Origin: a virus
DNA: 62,279 nucleotides
Virus record (IMG/VR): IMGVR_UViG_3300025828_000024
Location: 1-62,279 of that record
Strand: one strand, 5' to 3'
Shown: positions 35,717 to 43,496 of the stretch, piece by piece
Layout of the letters: every line of letters begins with the position of its first letter
Position numbering within the stretch: the stretch's first letter is position 1
Position numbers and translations under genes: made by a program
The notes under the pieces: generated by a model
What the model was told of the DNA's origin: nothing
The model's database searches: none
What the model saw: the letters and a program-made list of their open reading frames with translations, nothing else

Positions 35717-36477
35717 TACTTCTTCTCCTTCGCAAGTTCTTGTTTCTTAGTTGAGATCGCTGCCCCAACTGATTCATAGGCTGTGGAAGCCTCTTCTTTT
35801 GCGCGTTCAAACAATGGTTTGTTTGCCGCGTAAAACTTATTCAAAGTCTCAGTGCTCTTGATAGTATTGACCCAAGCTACAGCTACATCTGCCCAAACAT
35901 CCCAATTGTATACAGCACGAGGCACACGATCTTCTTTCTTGTAGGCACCTGCGTTTATCATGTATCCAAGCGGTCCGCCTGAAGCTTCCTCTTCTTTTTG
36001 TTCAATTGAACTTTTTTCTGAGGCGTCCTGTGGGGACGGTACAGGCGCGTTTGCTTTCTTTGTGGGGGTAGGGTTGGGTTTTTTATTTACCTCTTCCTGC
36101 CGCACCTCTCCGTCGCTCTGAGGGATATCCTCACCTGCATAGATGTAGTGACCCAGTCCGTGCATGGCGATAGCCTTCGCAAGGCAGCGCATTCTAGCGT
36201 CACTGATCTGTCGTGACGTTGGTCCAGAGATAGCGTTGTTTCTGTTATCCATAACAGGCAACCACATCATGTGGTCCTGATCTTCTACGGTTACAGTGAC
36301 ACGCACTTCAACGGTGCTATCTGGGTAAATGATATCATCGTGAACTTCATACGATGCATTAGGGTATTTAGATTTAACCTCACCCCAAGCCCAAGCCCAA
36401 GACAGATAACTTAATCCCATCTTCTCTTGCTTCTTATCATTCACGTTAATTGAGGATAGTGTTTTCCATACTGACAT
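35716..36477 (-). CDS. Sak3-type single-strand annealing protein (DUF1071)
   Basis: Product of 253 aa. The start is ATG 36477, overlapping the upstream TAA by 1 bp after GGAGAAAG. The N-terminal ~120 residues (GLSYLSWAWAWGEVKSKYP, then WLPVMDNRNNA and RQISDARMRCLAKAIAMHGLG) match DUF1071/Sak3 annealases. The C-terminal half is charged and low complexity (Lys/Glu). It would anneal complementary strands made by the exonuclease encoded just upstream. A copy of the dispersed palindrome lies inside this gene at 36000. Confidence 0.88.
   Translation of the reverse strand: MSVWKTLSSINVNDKKQEKMGLSYLSWAWAWGEVKSKYPNASYEVHDDIIYPDSTVEVRVTVTVEDQDHMMWLPVMDNRNNAISGPTSRQISDARMRCLAKAIAMHGLGHYIYAGEDIPQSDGEVRQEEVNKKPNPTPTKKANAPVPSPQDASEKSSIEQKEEEASGGPLGYMINAGAYKKEDRVPRAVYNWDVWADVAVAWVNTIKSTETLNKFYAANKPLFERAKEEASTAYESVGAAISTKKQELAKEKK
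36000..36011. repeat. dispersed palindrome inside annealase gene, GTTCAATTGAAC
   Basis: A perfect 12-bp palindrome followed by six T, in the low-complexity linker region of the annealase gene. Because it is a perfect copy with the usual T-run flank it may be functional although it lies in coding sequence. Confidence 0.6.
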
Positions 36478-37367
36478 TACTTTCTCCATCCAGTAAATTG
36501 TTCACAAAACTCTGCTACTCCGCAGTAGTTTCCTTCGCATCGGGTCTTCTCGCCCTTTCTGTGTTCGATCTCTAGCTTTCTATCGCTACCATCGACATGC
36601 TCCTGAGCTTTCTCCAGACTGTCCCAGAGTTTCAAAGCCCTCTTCTTCCCTACTTCCTTAACAGCGTATTGATCTGGCTTTGCCCACTGATCTTCTGGTG
36701 AGCAGCGAGGGAATTGATCGTAGAGATCGTAGTCCATCTGTGCTTCTTGATGGGCATCGACGCGCTCGTAGATATAATCCTCACGGTCCTCTTTGCTCCA
36801 CAAGGGAAGCTCAACAACCACCACTGGTGCCTGTGGATACTCAGGATCGAACTGAGCCTTTCGTCTTTGCCAGTCTCTGAGGATAGCGCAGATGCGTATC
36901 TTGCTCACTGTCTTCCCACGATTAGAACCGTTGTCAGAGTTTTCAACAAGCCAAGCATAGCAGTTTTGCTGACGCTCCCATTCCTTCTTGCCAAGAATTA
37001 CTGACCAAGCTGACGTAACCTTGTAGTCCGTTATCTGCACGGTGCCATCAGGAAGAACCTCTTGGTGGTCAAGCGCACCAGAAAGAACCCAGTTAGCCAC
37101 GGTTGCATAAAGGCGTTCCTCTACCTGCACATGCTCTGGGTCATCGGCACTTTCAAGAATGTGATGGACTGCCGTACCAAACAGAGGCCAGATCATATCA
37201 GTGACATCTGTCTCTGCATCTTTGGCATATAAGTCTTTCATCAGGCGCACTCGTGGTGCGTCGATCAATGTTGTTACACTGATGTCTGCCTTGCCTTTCG
37301 TGTACTTATCGTCACGAGCAAAGTTCAAGAACGCATCAGGTAAGTCGTACTTGTTTGTGATTTTCAT
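36477..37367 (-). CDS. PD-(D/E)XK exonuclease (Cas4/RecB-like)
   Basis: Product of 296 aa, starting after GTGGAGAAAACA. H68/H69 in FGTAVHHILE, D100 in SGALDHQEV and D114-x-K116 in QITDYKVT form the nuclease core; QQNCYAWL is the usual following helix. Three cysteines near the end (C277, C282, C288) suggest an Fe-S or zinc cluster, as in Cas4/AddB-like nucleases. With the downstream annealase it forms the phage exonuclease-annealase recombination pair. Confidence 0.88.
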   Translation of the reverse strand: MKITNKYDLPDAFLNFARDDKYTKGKADISVTTLIDAPRVRLMKDLYAKDAETDVTDMIWPLFGTAVHHILESADDPEHVQVEERLYATVANWVLSGALDHQEVLPDGTVQITDYKVTSAWSVILGKKEWERQQNCYAWLVENSDNGSNRGKTVSKIRICAILRDWQRRKAQFDPEYPQAPVVVVELPLWSKEDREDYIYERVDAHQEAQMDYDLYDQFPRCSPEDQWAKPDQYAVKEVGKKRALKLWDSLEKAQEHVDGSDRKLEIEHRKGEKTRCEGNYCGVAEFCEQFTGWRK

Positions 37368-37388
37368 TGTTTTCTCCACTGGTCTGTA

Positions 37389-37417
37389 GTTAAATCACAC
37401 ATGGAATACAAAGTCAA
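37389..37417 (-). promoter_or_regulatory. sigma70-like promoter for the recombination operon
   Basis: On the minus strand TTGACT, a 17-bp spacer and TTTAAC lie just upstream of the exonuclease gene, in the divergent gap to the RusA gene. No other -35/-10 pair is apparent in this gap. Confidence 0.6.
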
Positions 37418-37439
37418 ATAGGAATATTTAGGGGAAGAT

Positions 37440-37859
37440 ATGAGTAATTTTGACGTTACATTTACGGTATATGGTGAACCCGCATCGAAAGCAAACTCAC
37501 GCAAGATGGTAGTGATCAAGGGGCGACCCGCCCTGATCAAGTCAGCCAAAGCGAGAGCCTACGTTACGATGTTCGAAAGCCAATGCCCTGTCATGGAAGT
37601 GCCAACGACTGATGATGTTGTCGTTGAGATGATGATACACTACGCCTCACGCCGCCCTGATTTGGATGAGAGCTTGATACTGGATTGCATGCAGGGACGC
37701 ATCTACAAAAACGACAGGCAGGTGAAGCAGAAGTTTATCTATTGGGGGTTGGACAAGGAAGAGCCGCGTTCGATCATTCGTGTCCGCTCATGTGATGTAA
37801 AAAATATTCCAGACTATCTTTCATCCGATACCGTTATTCTATCGGAAGACGTTCGGTAG
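37440..37859 (+). CDS. RusA-family Holliday junction resolvase
   Basis: Product of 139 aa. FTVYGEPASKANSRKMV at the N-terminus and RPDLDESLILDCMQGRIYKN (residues ~77-97), followed by DRQV, give the RusA pattern with the acidic catalytic residues. RusA resolves four-way junctions made by replication and recombination. It is divergent from the exonuclease-annealase operon and precedes the primase-helicase gene. Its 3' end contains a 7-bp inverted repeat (TCCGATA/TATCGGA) and the first CGGTAGAC element. Confidence 0.9.
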   Translation: MSNFDVTFTVYGEPASKANSRKMVVIKGRPALIKSAKARAYVTMFESQCPVMEVPTTDDVVVEMMIHYASRRPDLDESLILDCMQGRIYKNDRQVKQKFIYWGLDKEEPRSIIRVRSCDVKNIPDYLSSDTVILSEDVR

Positions 37860-37905
37860 ACGATATTACATATCGGTAGACTAAGTATATATATTATATA
37901 TTAGG
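37854..37905. promoter_or_regulatory. CGGTAGAC repeat pair next to TA-rich tract (copy 1)
   Basis: CGGTAGAC occurs at 37854 and 37874, 20 bp apart, followed by an almost pure TA run (37886-37902). A related cluster with four copies followed by TA-rich DNA lies upstream of the large terminase (50589-50665). The arrangement suits a regulator binding site or a replication-initiation element with an unwinding region. Confidence 0.65.
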
Positions 37906-37923
37906 CGGGAAAAAATTGGCAAG

Positions 37924-37953
37924 TTGACTGCTCGTATCTGTTTCTTCTATGAT
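37924..37953 (+). promoter_or_regulatory. sigma70-like promoter of primase-helicase gene
   Basis: TTGACT, 18-bp spacer, TATGAT, ending 24 bp before the GTG start and its AGGAGA site. This is a good match to the bacterial vegetative consensus and directly follows the CGGTAGAC/TA-rich element. Confidence 0.7.
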
Positions 37954-37977
37954 GTCGGGATAGAGTAGGAGATAGCC

Positions 37978-39759
37978 GTGCAGATCGAACAACAAGTTCG
38001 TGGCGAGGCGTACAGATTAGGGCAAGGTCAACACAAGATCAAATGTCCAAGCTGTTCCCCAAGCCGCAAAAACAAAACCGACAGAACGCTCTCTCTAAAA
38101 ATTGAACAAGACAAAATACTGTTTCAGTGTTGGCACTGCAATCAGCAGGGGATTGTTCCGTTGGTAGAGCGAGTAGAAAAAATAAACAAAGTGGAAACAA
38201 TGTCCGTAGCAAAAAAAATAGACAAGACCTCACTTACTGAGGCGGCACTGGCGTGGCTGAAGAGCCGTGGCATAAGTGCAGAAACAGCAGAGAAAGCAAA
38301 CCTTCAGTCATCCGTCACATGGTTCCAATCGGTGGGACATGAGACACCAAGCATCTTATTCCCATATCAAAATCATGAGGGTCAAGAGTACGCGCAGAAG
38401 ATACGATCAATCGATAGCAAAGCGTTCATCTGCAATGGCGCACCCCAGACTTTCTTCAACCTAAAGAACGTGCAACGTGACGATGATCTCATCATTTGCG
38501 AGGGAGAAATGGATGCGCTTGCATTCATGGAGACAGGTTACGAAAGCGTTGTATCAATACCAAATGGGGCGGTCATAAAGGTTGTCGATGGTAACATCGA
38601 TCCGAAAGAAGATAATAAATTCAAGTTCTTATGGGCAGCAAAGAATAAGATCGATGCCGCTCGTCGTATCATCATCGCTATGGATGCAGACCCTGCGGGT
38701 CAAGCAACAGCGGAAGAGATCGCTCGTCGTATCGGAAAGGATCGATGCTTCAAGGTTGAGTATCCAGAGGGGTGCAAGGATTGCAATGATGTACTCCTGA
38801 AACTGGGAAAGGATGGTGTTGATGATGTAGTGGTGGGCGCAAAGCCGTGGCCTGTCGCAGGGCTTTACGATGCCTCACATTTCTATGACCAGATCGATGA
38901 CATCTATGAGAGGGGCATGGGCCGTGGCGAAAGCACTGGTTACGAGAACGTGGATGATTTATACACTGTTGTCACTGGTCAGCTTACCGTTGTCACTGGG
39001 CATCCATCATCTGGTAAGTCAGAATTCATTGACCAGATCATGGTGAACATGGCGCAAGAGAAGGGGTGGAAGTTTGCCATCTGTTCTTTCGAGAATGAAC
39101 CTCGTTTGCACATTGCCAAGTTGATCAGCAAGTATATCCGTAAACCATTCTTTGAAGGTGCAATGGATCGGATAACGCCAGACGAGCTGACGCGGGGTAA
39201 GGAATTTGTTCAATCGCACTTTTCTTTCTTGTACCAAGCTGATGGTTCCATGTCTTCAGTCGATAGCATCATCGAAAGATTGAAGGTTGCGGTCATGCGG
39301 CACGGTGTCAGAGGTGCCATCATTGACCCATACAATTACATTCAGAAGGGCCGTGATGTCAGCGAGACTGACTGGGTATCTGATGTACTAACACGGCTCC
39401 GCGTGTTCGCTCAGGCGCATGGCATTCACCTCTGGTTTGTCGCCCACCCAACAAAGATGATGCGTGACCAGACAGGCAAGGTTCCCGCCCCTAAAGGCTA
39501 TGACATCTCAGGCAGTGCTGCTTGGTTTGCGAAAGCTGATGTTGGCTTGACAGTTCACAGACCTGACCCATCTCACTCACGCGTATCAGAGATACACATA
39601 TGGAAGTGTCGTTTCTCGTGGGTTGGGAAGCAAGGGGATACAGAGCTTGAGTTTGACGTTCCTACATCTACATACAGGAAATACATACCAGACCCCATAC
39701 TTGATGCGCCAACACCATACTCAGAAGTGGATATAGATTTTGACAGTATCTTCCCATAA
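37978..39759 (+). CDS. primase-helicase (T7 gp4-like)
   Basis: Product of 593 aa, GTG start after AGGAGA. A zinc-binding domain (C23-x2-C26 ... C51-x2-C54) is followed by a TOPRIM domain (DLIICEGEMDAL near 170; IIIAMDADPAGQ near 235). A DnaB-type RecA motor follows, with Walker A G341-x4-G346-K347-S348. It should unwind the fork and make primers. No phage DNA polymerase was recognised in the window, so the host polymerase is likely recruited. The 3' end overlaps a small ORF. Confidence 0.93.
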   Translation: MQIEQQVRGEAYRLGQGQHKIKCPSCSPSRKNKTDRTLSLKIEQDKILFQCWHCNQQGIVPLVERVEKINKVETMSVAKKIDKTSLTEAALAWLKSRGISAETAEKANLQSSVTWFQSVGHETPSILFPYQNHEGQEYAQKIRSIDSKAFICNGAPQTFFNLKNVQRDDDLIICEGEMDALAFMETGYESVVSIPNGAVIKVVDGNIDPKEDNKFKFLWAAKNKIDAARRIIIAMDADPAGQATAEEIARRIGKDRCFKVEYPEGCKDCNDVLLKLGKDGVDDVVVGAKPWPVAGLYDASHFYDQIDDIYERGMGRGESTGYENVDDLYTVVTGQLTVVTGHPSSGKSEFIDQIMVNMAQEKGWKFAICSFENEPRLHIAKLISKYIRKPFFEGAMDRITPDELTRGKEFVQSHFSFLYQADGSMSSVDSIIERLKVAVMRHGVRGAIIDPYNYIQKGRDVSETDWVSDVLTRLRVFAQAHGIHLWFVAHPTKMMRDQTGKVPAPKGYDISGSAAWFAKADVGLTVHRPDPSHSRVSEIHIWKCRFSWVGKQGDTELEFDVPTSTYRKYIPDPILDAPTPYSEVDIDFDSIFP

Positions 39760-39907
39760 CAAGTTCTTGATTGTTAGGCAGGGAGAAAATGGACCCACTG
39801 TACATGTCTTTGTCGATGGCAAAGAGGTTGCAGTCATTGATCTTAACTCTAGACAAACACTGCGACTAATAGGCAACTTAGCAGATAACATGTTTGAATC
39901 GGTTTGA
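39740..39907 (+). CDS. small ORF overlapping the helicase end, unknown
   Basis: Product of 55 aa from TTG 39740 (an alternative TTG is at 39767). The sequence from residue 12 on (IVRQGENGPTVHVFVDGKEV, then DLNSRQTLRLIGNLADNMF) reads as a normal soluble alpha/beta peptide and fills the space up to the terminator. The initiation region is weak, with AAGTGGA as the only candidate ribosome site. It is probably translated by coupling to the helicase gene. Confidence 0.5.
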   Translation: MTVSSHNKFLIVRQGENGPTVHVFVDGKEVAVIDLNSRQTLRLIGNLADNMFESV

Positions 39908-39955
39908 CGTATGCAGAACTGCATGCTAGGTCTTGTGTCAGGATATTGTTCACAG

Positions 39956-39969
39956 CCCTACATGTAGGG
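39956..39969. other. 14-bp perfect palindrome
   Basis: CCCTACATGTAGGG is fully self-complementary and lies between the end of the helicase unit and its terminator. It may be a protein binding site or part of a 3'-end RNA structure. Confidence 0.5.
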
Positions 39970-39992
39970 TGACATCCTCTCCACTCTATACT

Positions 39993-40018
39993 GGGCCACC
40001 TTCGGGTGGTCCTTTTTT
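39993..40018 (+). terminator. rho-independent terminator of the primase-helicase unit
   Basis: GGGCCACC, TTCG tetraloop, GGTGGTCC, then six T. A textbook intrinsic terminator on the plus strand. Confidence 0.93.
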
Positions 40019-40071
40019 ATAAAAAAGACAGGGAGAGCAACATGTAGTGTGGTGACTGCTCTATCCCTGTC
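40019..40071 (-). terminator. rho-independent terminator of the minus-strand operon
   Basis: On the minus strand the arms GACAGGGA(T)AGAGCA and TGCTCTCCCTGTC enclose a ~17-nt loop and are followed by six T. It lies directly against the plus-strand terminator, so two converging operons end within 80 bp of each other. Confidence 0.88.
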
Positions 40072-40118
40072 AGTTGAACATTAGTGCGCGAGGCAAACAT
40101 GGGCGAAATGTAAACGCA

Positions 40119-40331
40119 CTAATGCATGGGTGATCCTTTTATTATATCATCTTCACTGAGATTTTCTATGGCCTCATTTATAACGACAGCCATAACTGGG
40201 AAATCGTCATGCATGTTGTAGGCCATAAGAATGTTTATGATTAAGTCACACATTTGAATCCGACATGCAGTCGGTGGCAAAGAGGAAATAACCTTTGATA
40301 TTTGCTCGTGTGTTAACTCTTTTACATCCAT
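40119..40331 (-). CDS. small protein, unknown
   Basis: Product of 70 aa, last gene of the minus-strand operon. Mostly helical (LTHEQISKVISSLPPTACRIQ, with LIINILMAYN and INEAIENLSEDDII in separate helices). No family recognised. The start overlaps the stop of the preceding gene by 1 bp. Confidence 0.65.
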   Translation of the reverse strand: MDVKELTHEQISKVISSLPPTACRIQMCDLIINILMAYNMHDDFPVMAVVINEAIENLSEDDIIKGSPMH

Positions 40332-41086
40332 TAGAAATCCACCAACTCTTTAGTTACAGTATCCTTGATGCGTCTTGTAATCAAGCTCTCACATTTAGAG
40401 AACTCAGTTTGGATAGCAGTCACTGGATCGCCAGAGGTTTCGTATTTCATAACCCAAGCGTTGTCGAACTCAGCCTCTTTGTTCTTGACCTTGAGTGCTA
40501 CAACTGAGAACGCGCGGATGCCTATGTCATTGAGGCGATCTAGCTTCCTCTCTTGAGCATCCATGATGAAGCGCATGCCATCACCCGCCTTGACGTTGTC
40601 GATGCCCTGATCGTAAACGCGCTTACCCCAAGTAACAGGGATGCCAACCTCATAGTTCACGCGCCATACGTTAGGCAATCTCTCGCAGTACATTGAGCCA
40701 GTAGTATACGGCGTGACTTCCCAACTGATAGATGGGAACGCATCGTTCAAAGAGGATACACCATTTATCTTGGTGGCTTCCTTGGCTCTTTCGATAACAG
40801 TTTGCAGTGGTGGCACAGCTTTTCGTATCGCACGTAGTTCATGTATTCTCTTCAGTAGATGAGAGCCATATCGTTGAGCATGGCCTACGTCCTCATCTGG
40901 TAGGCTCCTGAATAACTTTGGTGCAGTGTCGTAATCAAATGCTTTCCACCCATATTGCGATGGACTTAAAGCGATGTCCTTTTTGTTGTCGTTTGAGAAT
41001 TCATAAGCCTCAAAATACTTTTCAATCGCATTTGATAGGTGACGTATCGCGTGATAATTATTGATATCTGGATTGTTGCTTTTCAT
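40331..41086 (-). CDS. conserved hypothetical protein
   Basis: Product of 251 aa after AAGGAG. The N-terminal 110 residues are helical (HAIRHLSNAIEKYFEAYEF). The second part has mixed beta sequence (WRVNYEVGIPVTWGKRVYDQG; the pieces are separated by short loops). No motif or family recognised. The dispersed palindrome at 41102 lies 15 bp upstream of its start. Confidence 0.7.
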   Translation of the reverse strand: MKSNNPDINNYHAIRHLSNAIEKYFEAYEFSNDNKKDIALSPSQYGWKAFDYDTAPKLFRSLPDEDVGHAQRYGSHLLKRIHELRAIRKAVPPLQTVIERAKEATKINGVSSLNDAFPSISWEVTPYTTGSMYCERLPNVWRVNYEVGIPVTWGKRVYDQGIDNVKAGDGMRFIMDAQERKLDRLNDIGIRAFSVVALKVKNKEAEFDNAWVMKYETSGDPVTAIQTEFSKCESLITRRIKDTVTKELVDF

Positions 41087-41101
41087 CTTTCCACTCCTTT
41101 T

Positions 41102-41113
41102 GTTCTATTGAAC
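41102..41113. repeat. dispersed palindrome, GTTCTATTGAAC
   Basis: Perfect copy (reverse complement GTTCAATAGAAC) between two minus-strand genes. It sits 2 bp after the stop of the small gene at 41116 and just before the ribosome site of the gene at 40331. Confidence 0.8.
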
Positions 41114-41115
41114 TT

Positions 41116-41289
41116 TTATATGTTAACACCCTGATCTCGTAGCTCAGAGATGTATTCCTTTAGCGCAAGTCGCGCCCTCCAAAGATCGTGTTGCACATTG
41201 GGATGATAGTTCTTTCTGTTGGCCTCATCCTCATGCTTGCTGACCTCACCCTTCAGAAATCTGATGGTTGCTTTCTGTTCTTCATTCAT
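41116..41289 (-). CDS. small charged helical protein
   Basis: Product of 57 aa (NEEQKATIRFLKGEVSKHED, then NYHPNVQHDLWRARLALKEYI). Highly charged and probably a helical hairpin. The ATG overlaps the end of the preceding gene by 8 bp, which supports coupled translation. Function unknown. Confidence 0.65.
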   Translation of the reverse strand: MNEEQKATIRFLKGEVSKHEDEANRKNYHPNVQHDLWRARLALKEYISELRDQGVNI

Positions 41290-41506
41290 TGGTTGGCCTC
41301 AGCATTGGTCTAATTGATTGGGACATGATACCTGTTTCTAGGCACCACATGTTCACGTCACCATCTGCATAGAAGTATTGGTCCATATCTTCGTTGTCGC
41401 GGATGGCTATCTGACAAGCCTCGTGGCTTGGCAGTATCAGGTAGGTCTGGATGTCCCTGCCTTTGATTGTGTACTCTATGTAGAGAGTAAAGAAATACTC
41501 TATCAC
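41282..41506 (-). CDS. small acidic protein, unknown
   Basis: Product of 74 aa. The N-terminus is aromatic (IEYFFTLYIEYTIKGRDIQ), followed by an acidic middle (DNEDMDQYFYADGD) and MWCLETG. It looks like a small alpha/beta protein. No family recognised. It overlaps both neighbours by a few bases. Confidence 0.65.
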   Translation of the reverse strand: MIEYFFTLYIEYTIKGRDIQTYLILPSHEACQIAIRDNEDMDQYFYADGDVNMWCLETGIMSQSIRPMLRPTNE

Positions 41507-41721
41507 AAAAAACCTCTTCTTTTTCTAGCCTCTTCTAATGTCTCCCCATATCTAGGGCGACCCGATTTTCCTTTCGCGTTCGCTTGACCTTTTTTTGGAT
41601 CACGAAACATGGGGTTAACTTTATGATTTTCACTACGCACTAGGTCACCCCAACACTGTGCGTATGCTTGCTCGTATGGTATCCCTAATTGTAGTAGGGC
41701 TTTCAGTTCCTGTATGTTCAT
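41503..41721 (-). CDS. small basic protein, unknown
   Basis: Product of 72 aa. ATG 41721 follows GAGGGAG; a longer in-frame start lacks a ribosome site. The N-terminal helix (IQELKALLQLGIPYEQAYAQC) looks like part of an HTH. The C-terminal half is Lys/Arg/Gly-rich (PKKGQANAKGKSGRPRYGE), suggesting nucleic acid binding. First gene after the terminator at 41793. Confidence 0.65.
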   Translation of the reverse strand: MNIQELKALLQLGIPYEQAYAQCWGDLVRSENHKVNPMFRDPKKGQANAKGKSGRPRYGETLEEARKRRGFL

Positions 41722-41792
41722 TGACGCTCCCTCAAAATGGTGGCTCTTCATCTCCACTTGGTTTCCATACGATATCGTACTGGAACATGGCT

Positions 41793-41818
41793 AAAAGAAA
41801 ACCCCGCAGATCGCAGGG
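41793..41818 (-). terminator. rho-independent terminator inside the minus-strand operon
   Basis: On the minus strand CCCTGC, GATCT loop, GCGGGG, then TTTTCTTTT, directly after the stop codon of the gene at 41829. It should lower expression of the genes beyond it. Confidence 0.8.
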
Positions 41819-41828
41819 CCAAGCATCT

Positions 41829-42089
41829 TTAATCATTGTACACGCCAAGTTTGCGCATCCAGTTCTTAGCCATCATGTAGTTAGATAGCCTCAACATCTT
41901 GGCTATCTTTGTGTAGCTTGGACCATGAACTCTCTTAGCATGTATCAAGTATGCACGAGCGACATCGTCCATGTGCTTACGAACATTCATGTCATCACGC
42001 AGTTGTATTTCAGGGCGGCGAGCCGTAGCCCTGCCCTGATCCGCATCCACTGACACGTCTTGTCCATTGATGATTATCTTTATCTCCAT
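41829..42089 (-). CDS. putative helix-turn-helix protein
   Basis: Product of 86 aa. A short beta N-terminus (MEIKIIINGQDVSVD) is followed by DVARAYLIHAKRVHGPSYTKI, AKMLRLSNYMMAKNWMRKLG. The second part has the spacing of an HTH (SYTKIAKMLRLSNYMMAKNW). It may regulate the MoxR-type cluster it follows. Confidence 0.65.
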   Translation of the reverse strand: MEIKIIINGQDVSVDADQGRATARRPEIQLRDDMNVRKHMDDVARAYLIHAKRVHGPSYTKIAKMLRLSNYMMAKNWMRKLGVYND

Positions 42090-42098
42090 CTCTCACTC

Positions 42099-43223
42099 CT
42101 ATGTTTCTAGATATGTTGTCTGACCAAACGGTGCGGGGTTGGCGTTAGCCCATGATGAAATCCATAGCACTGGGTAGTGCGGTTCATCTGGGTAATCGTT
42201 GATGCCCAAGTCAGTAAACACGACCATGTTATCCACGTTCAACTCGTTATCCTCAACGTATCTGAACGCAGGTGATACCAACGTGCAACCTCGACCACCG
42301 ACCTCAATCTTATCGACCTCGTCACCCTGTTCGTAACGGCGCACCGTCTGAACCTCAGCATCAAAGGTGATCACTGTGATCGACTGTGGTTTGATGTCTT
42401 GGCTGATCGCATTCAGTTCACCAAGGAAGAACGACATCTCACGGTTCGATACAGACCCGCTGCTATCACACAGGACAACAACGTCACCCGCACCCATCTT
42501 CAAGATCGATGGGGCCACGATACCGTTCGTGTGATACATCTTGCGCTGAGGTTTGCGCATGCTGTAATCATCTGGCTGATCGCCACCGATAAACCTACGC
42601 ATCACGTCACGCCAATCGACTTGGCTGCGCTTCATCTGTTCGATCAACTGCTTGATCTTGGCAGGTAGGTTGCCCACTGCCTTGGCACCAGTAGCAGCCA
42701 TCATGACCTTGCTATCGATGTCAGCTTCCATCTGCTGTTGTTCCGCAGGGGATAGTGCATTGCCGTTGCCATCAGTTGCATCGACAACCTCACCGACACC
42801 CGATGCCTGACCGTAGCGTTCCTTGGCATCCTCTGGCAGTCTGTCATAGATAGCCTCAGCCATCAGGCCGCTGTACTGTGGATCATGCAGACCGCCCTCT
42901 GGCAGGGTGAACCCCGCCTCAATCAGGATGTCGTTGATCGCAAAGTCACAGGCGATATTCCAAAGCTCTGGGTCACGCTCACCACGGCGCAGAGGGTGCT
43001 TGAATGTGACGTGGCAGACCTCGTGCGCCATGACACCGACAGTCTCTTCCTGATCAATCGTGTCAACGAATTCTGAATTCCACTTGATGAACTTGCCATC
43101 AGTACACATTGTGCTGACAGTCGGATCAGGCTCAACGCGCAGGGACAGGGCAATGGACCCAAAGAATGGGTGCTTCACCACAAGCCGCGTAATCGAACGC
43201 GACACTTTCATTTGTGCATCCAT
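42099..43223 (-). CDS. HEXXH metallopeptidase-like + VWA domain protein (DUF2201 type)
   Basis: Product of 374 aa after GAGGAG. H67-E68-V69-C70-H71 (MAHEVCHVTFKH) is a zinc peptidase motif in the N-terminal domain. A Gln-rich linker follows, and the C-terminal VWA domain has the MIDAS motif D253-S-S255-G-S257 (VLCDSSGSVS) and VFTDLGIND. This is the DUF2201 architecture, the usual partner of MoxR ATPases, one of which is encoded 270 bp upstream. The pair probably acts as a chaperone-like remodelling or metal-insertion machine. The target is unknown. Confidence 0.88.
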   Translation of the reverse strand: MDAQMKVSRSITRLVVKHPFFGSIALSLRVEPDPTVSTMCTDGKFIKWNSEFVDTIDQEETVGVMAHEVCHVTFKHPLRRGERDPELWNIACDFAINDILIEAGFTLPEGGLHDPQYSGLMAEAIYDRLPEDAKERYGQASGVGEVVDATDGNGNALSPAEQQQMEADIDSKVMMAATGAKAVGNLPAKIKQLIEQMKRSQVDWRDVMRRFIGGDQPDDYSMRKPQRKMYHTNGIVAPSILKMGAGDVVVLCDSSGSVSNREMSFFLGELNAISQDIKPQSITVITFDAEVQTVRRYEQGDEVDKIEVGGRGCTLVSPAFRYVEDNELNVDNMVVFTDLGINDYPDEPHYPVLWISSWANANPAPFGQTTYLET

Positions 43224-43417
43224 CAGGATATCTCCTCTATCACTTTCTCAATTGTATTTTCTTTGTTGAACACAGCCTTAAAGACTTGGTTCAGTGTGAT
43301 CTCAACGTCCAAGTAAATGTCACGCCCACAACTCTCGTTGATACAGGTCAGGGCAGACCACTCTAAGTGGCCCACCTTGAATAGGGTATGACAATATGGA
43401 CATGTAAATACATGCAT
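43223..43417 (-). CDS. zinc-ribbon protein
   Basis: Product of 64 aa. The start is the ATG after TTGGAGAGAGAT. C-x2-C (FTCPYCHTLF) and a second Cys pair (LTCINESCGRD) form a zinc ribbon, followed by a helical C-terminus. It lies between the MoxR and VWA genes and its stop overlaps the VWA start, so it may be an adaptor of that system. Confidence 0.75.
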   Translation of the reverse strand: MHVFTCPYCHTLFKVGHLEWSALTCINESCGRDIYLDVEITLNQVFKAVFNKENTIEKVIEEIS

Positions 43418-43433
43418 ATCTCTCTCCAAAAAA

Positions 43434-43445
43434 GTTCAATAGAAC
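43434..43445. repeat. dispersed palindrome, GTTCAATAGAAC
   Basis: Perfect copy between the terminator after the MoxR gene and the ribosome site of the zinc-ribbon gene, with six A on the left and five A on the right. Confidence 0.8.
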
Positions 43446-43480
43446 AAAAAACATGGATAGTTGAAGGCCATCAACTATCC
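43446..43480 (-). terminator. intrinsic terminator after the MoxR gene
   Basis: On the minus strand GGATAGTTGA, a 6-nt loop, TCAACTATCC, ATG, then six T. The 10-bp stem is perfect. It should give the MoxR gene and its upstream genes higher transcript levels than the VWA genes. Confidence 0.8.
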
Positions 43481-43496
43481 GCGTAAGTTATTGTTT

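Noticed and set aside
41732-41788. 18-aa minus-strand ORF ending DEEPPF, like an SSB tail
   Set aside because: No ribosome site; it follows a terminator and is too short to judge, so it was not annotated.
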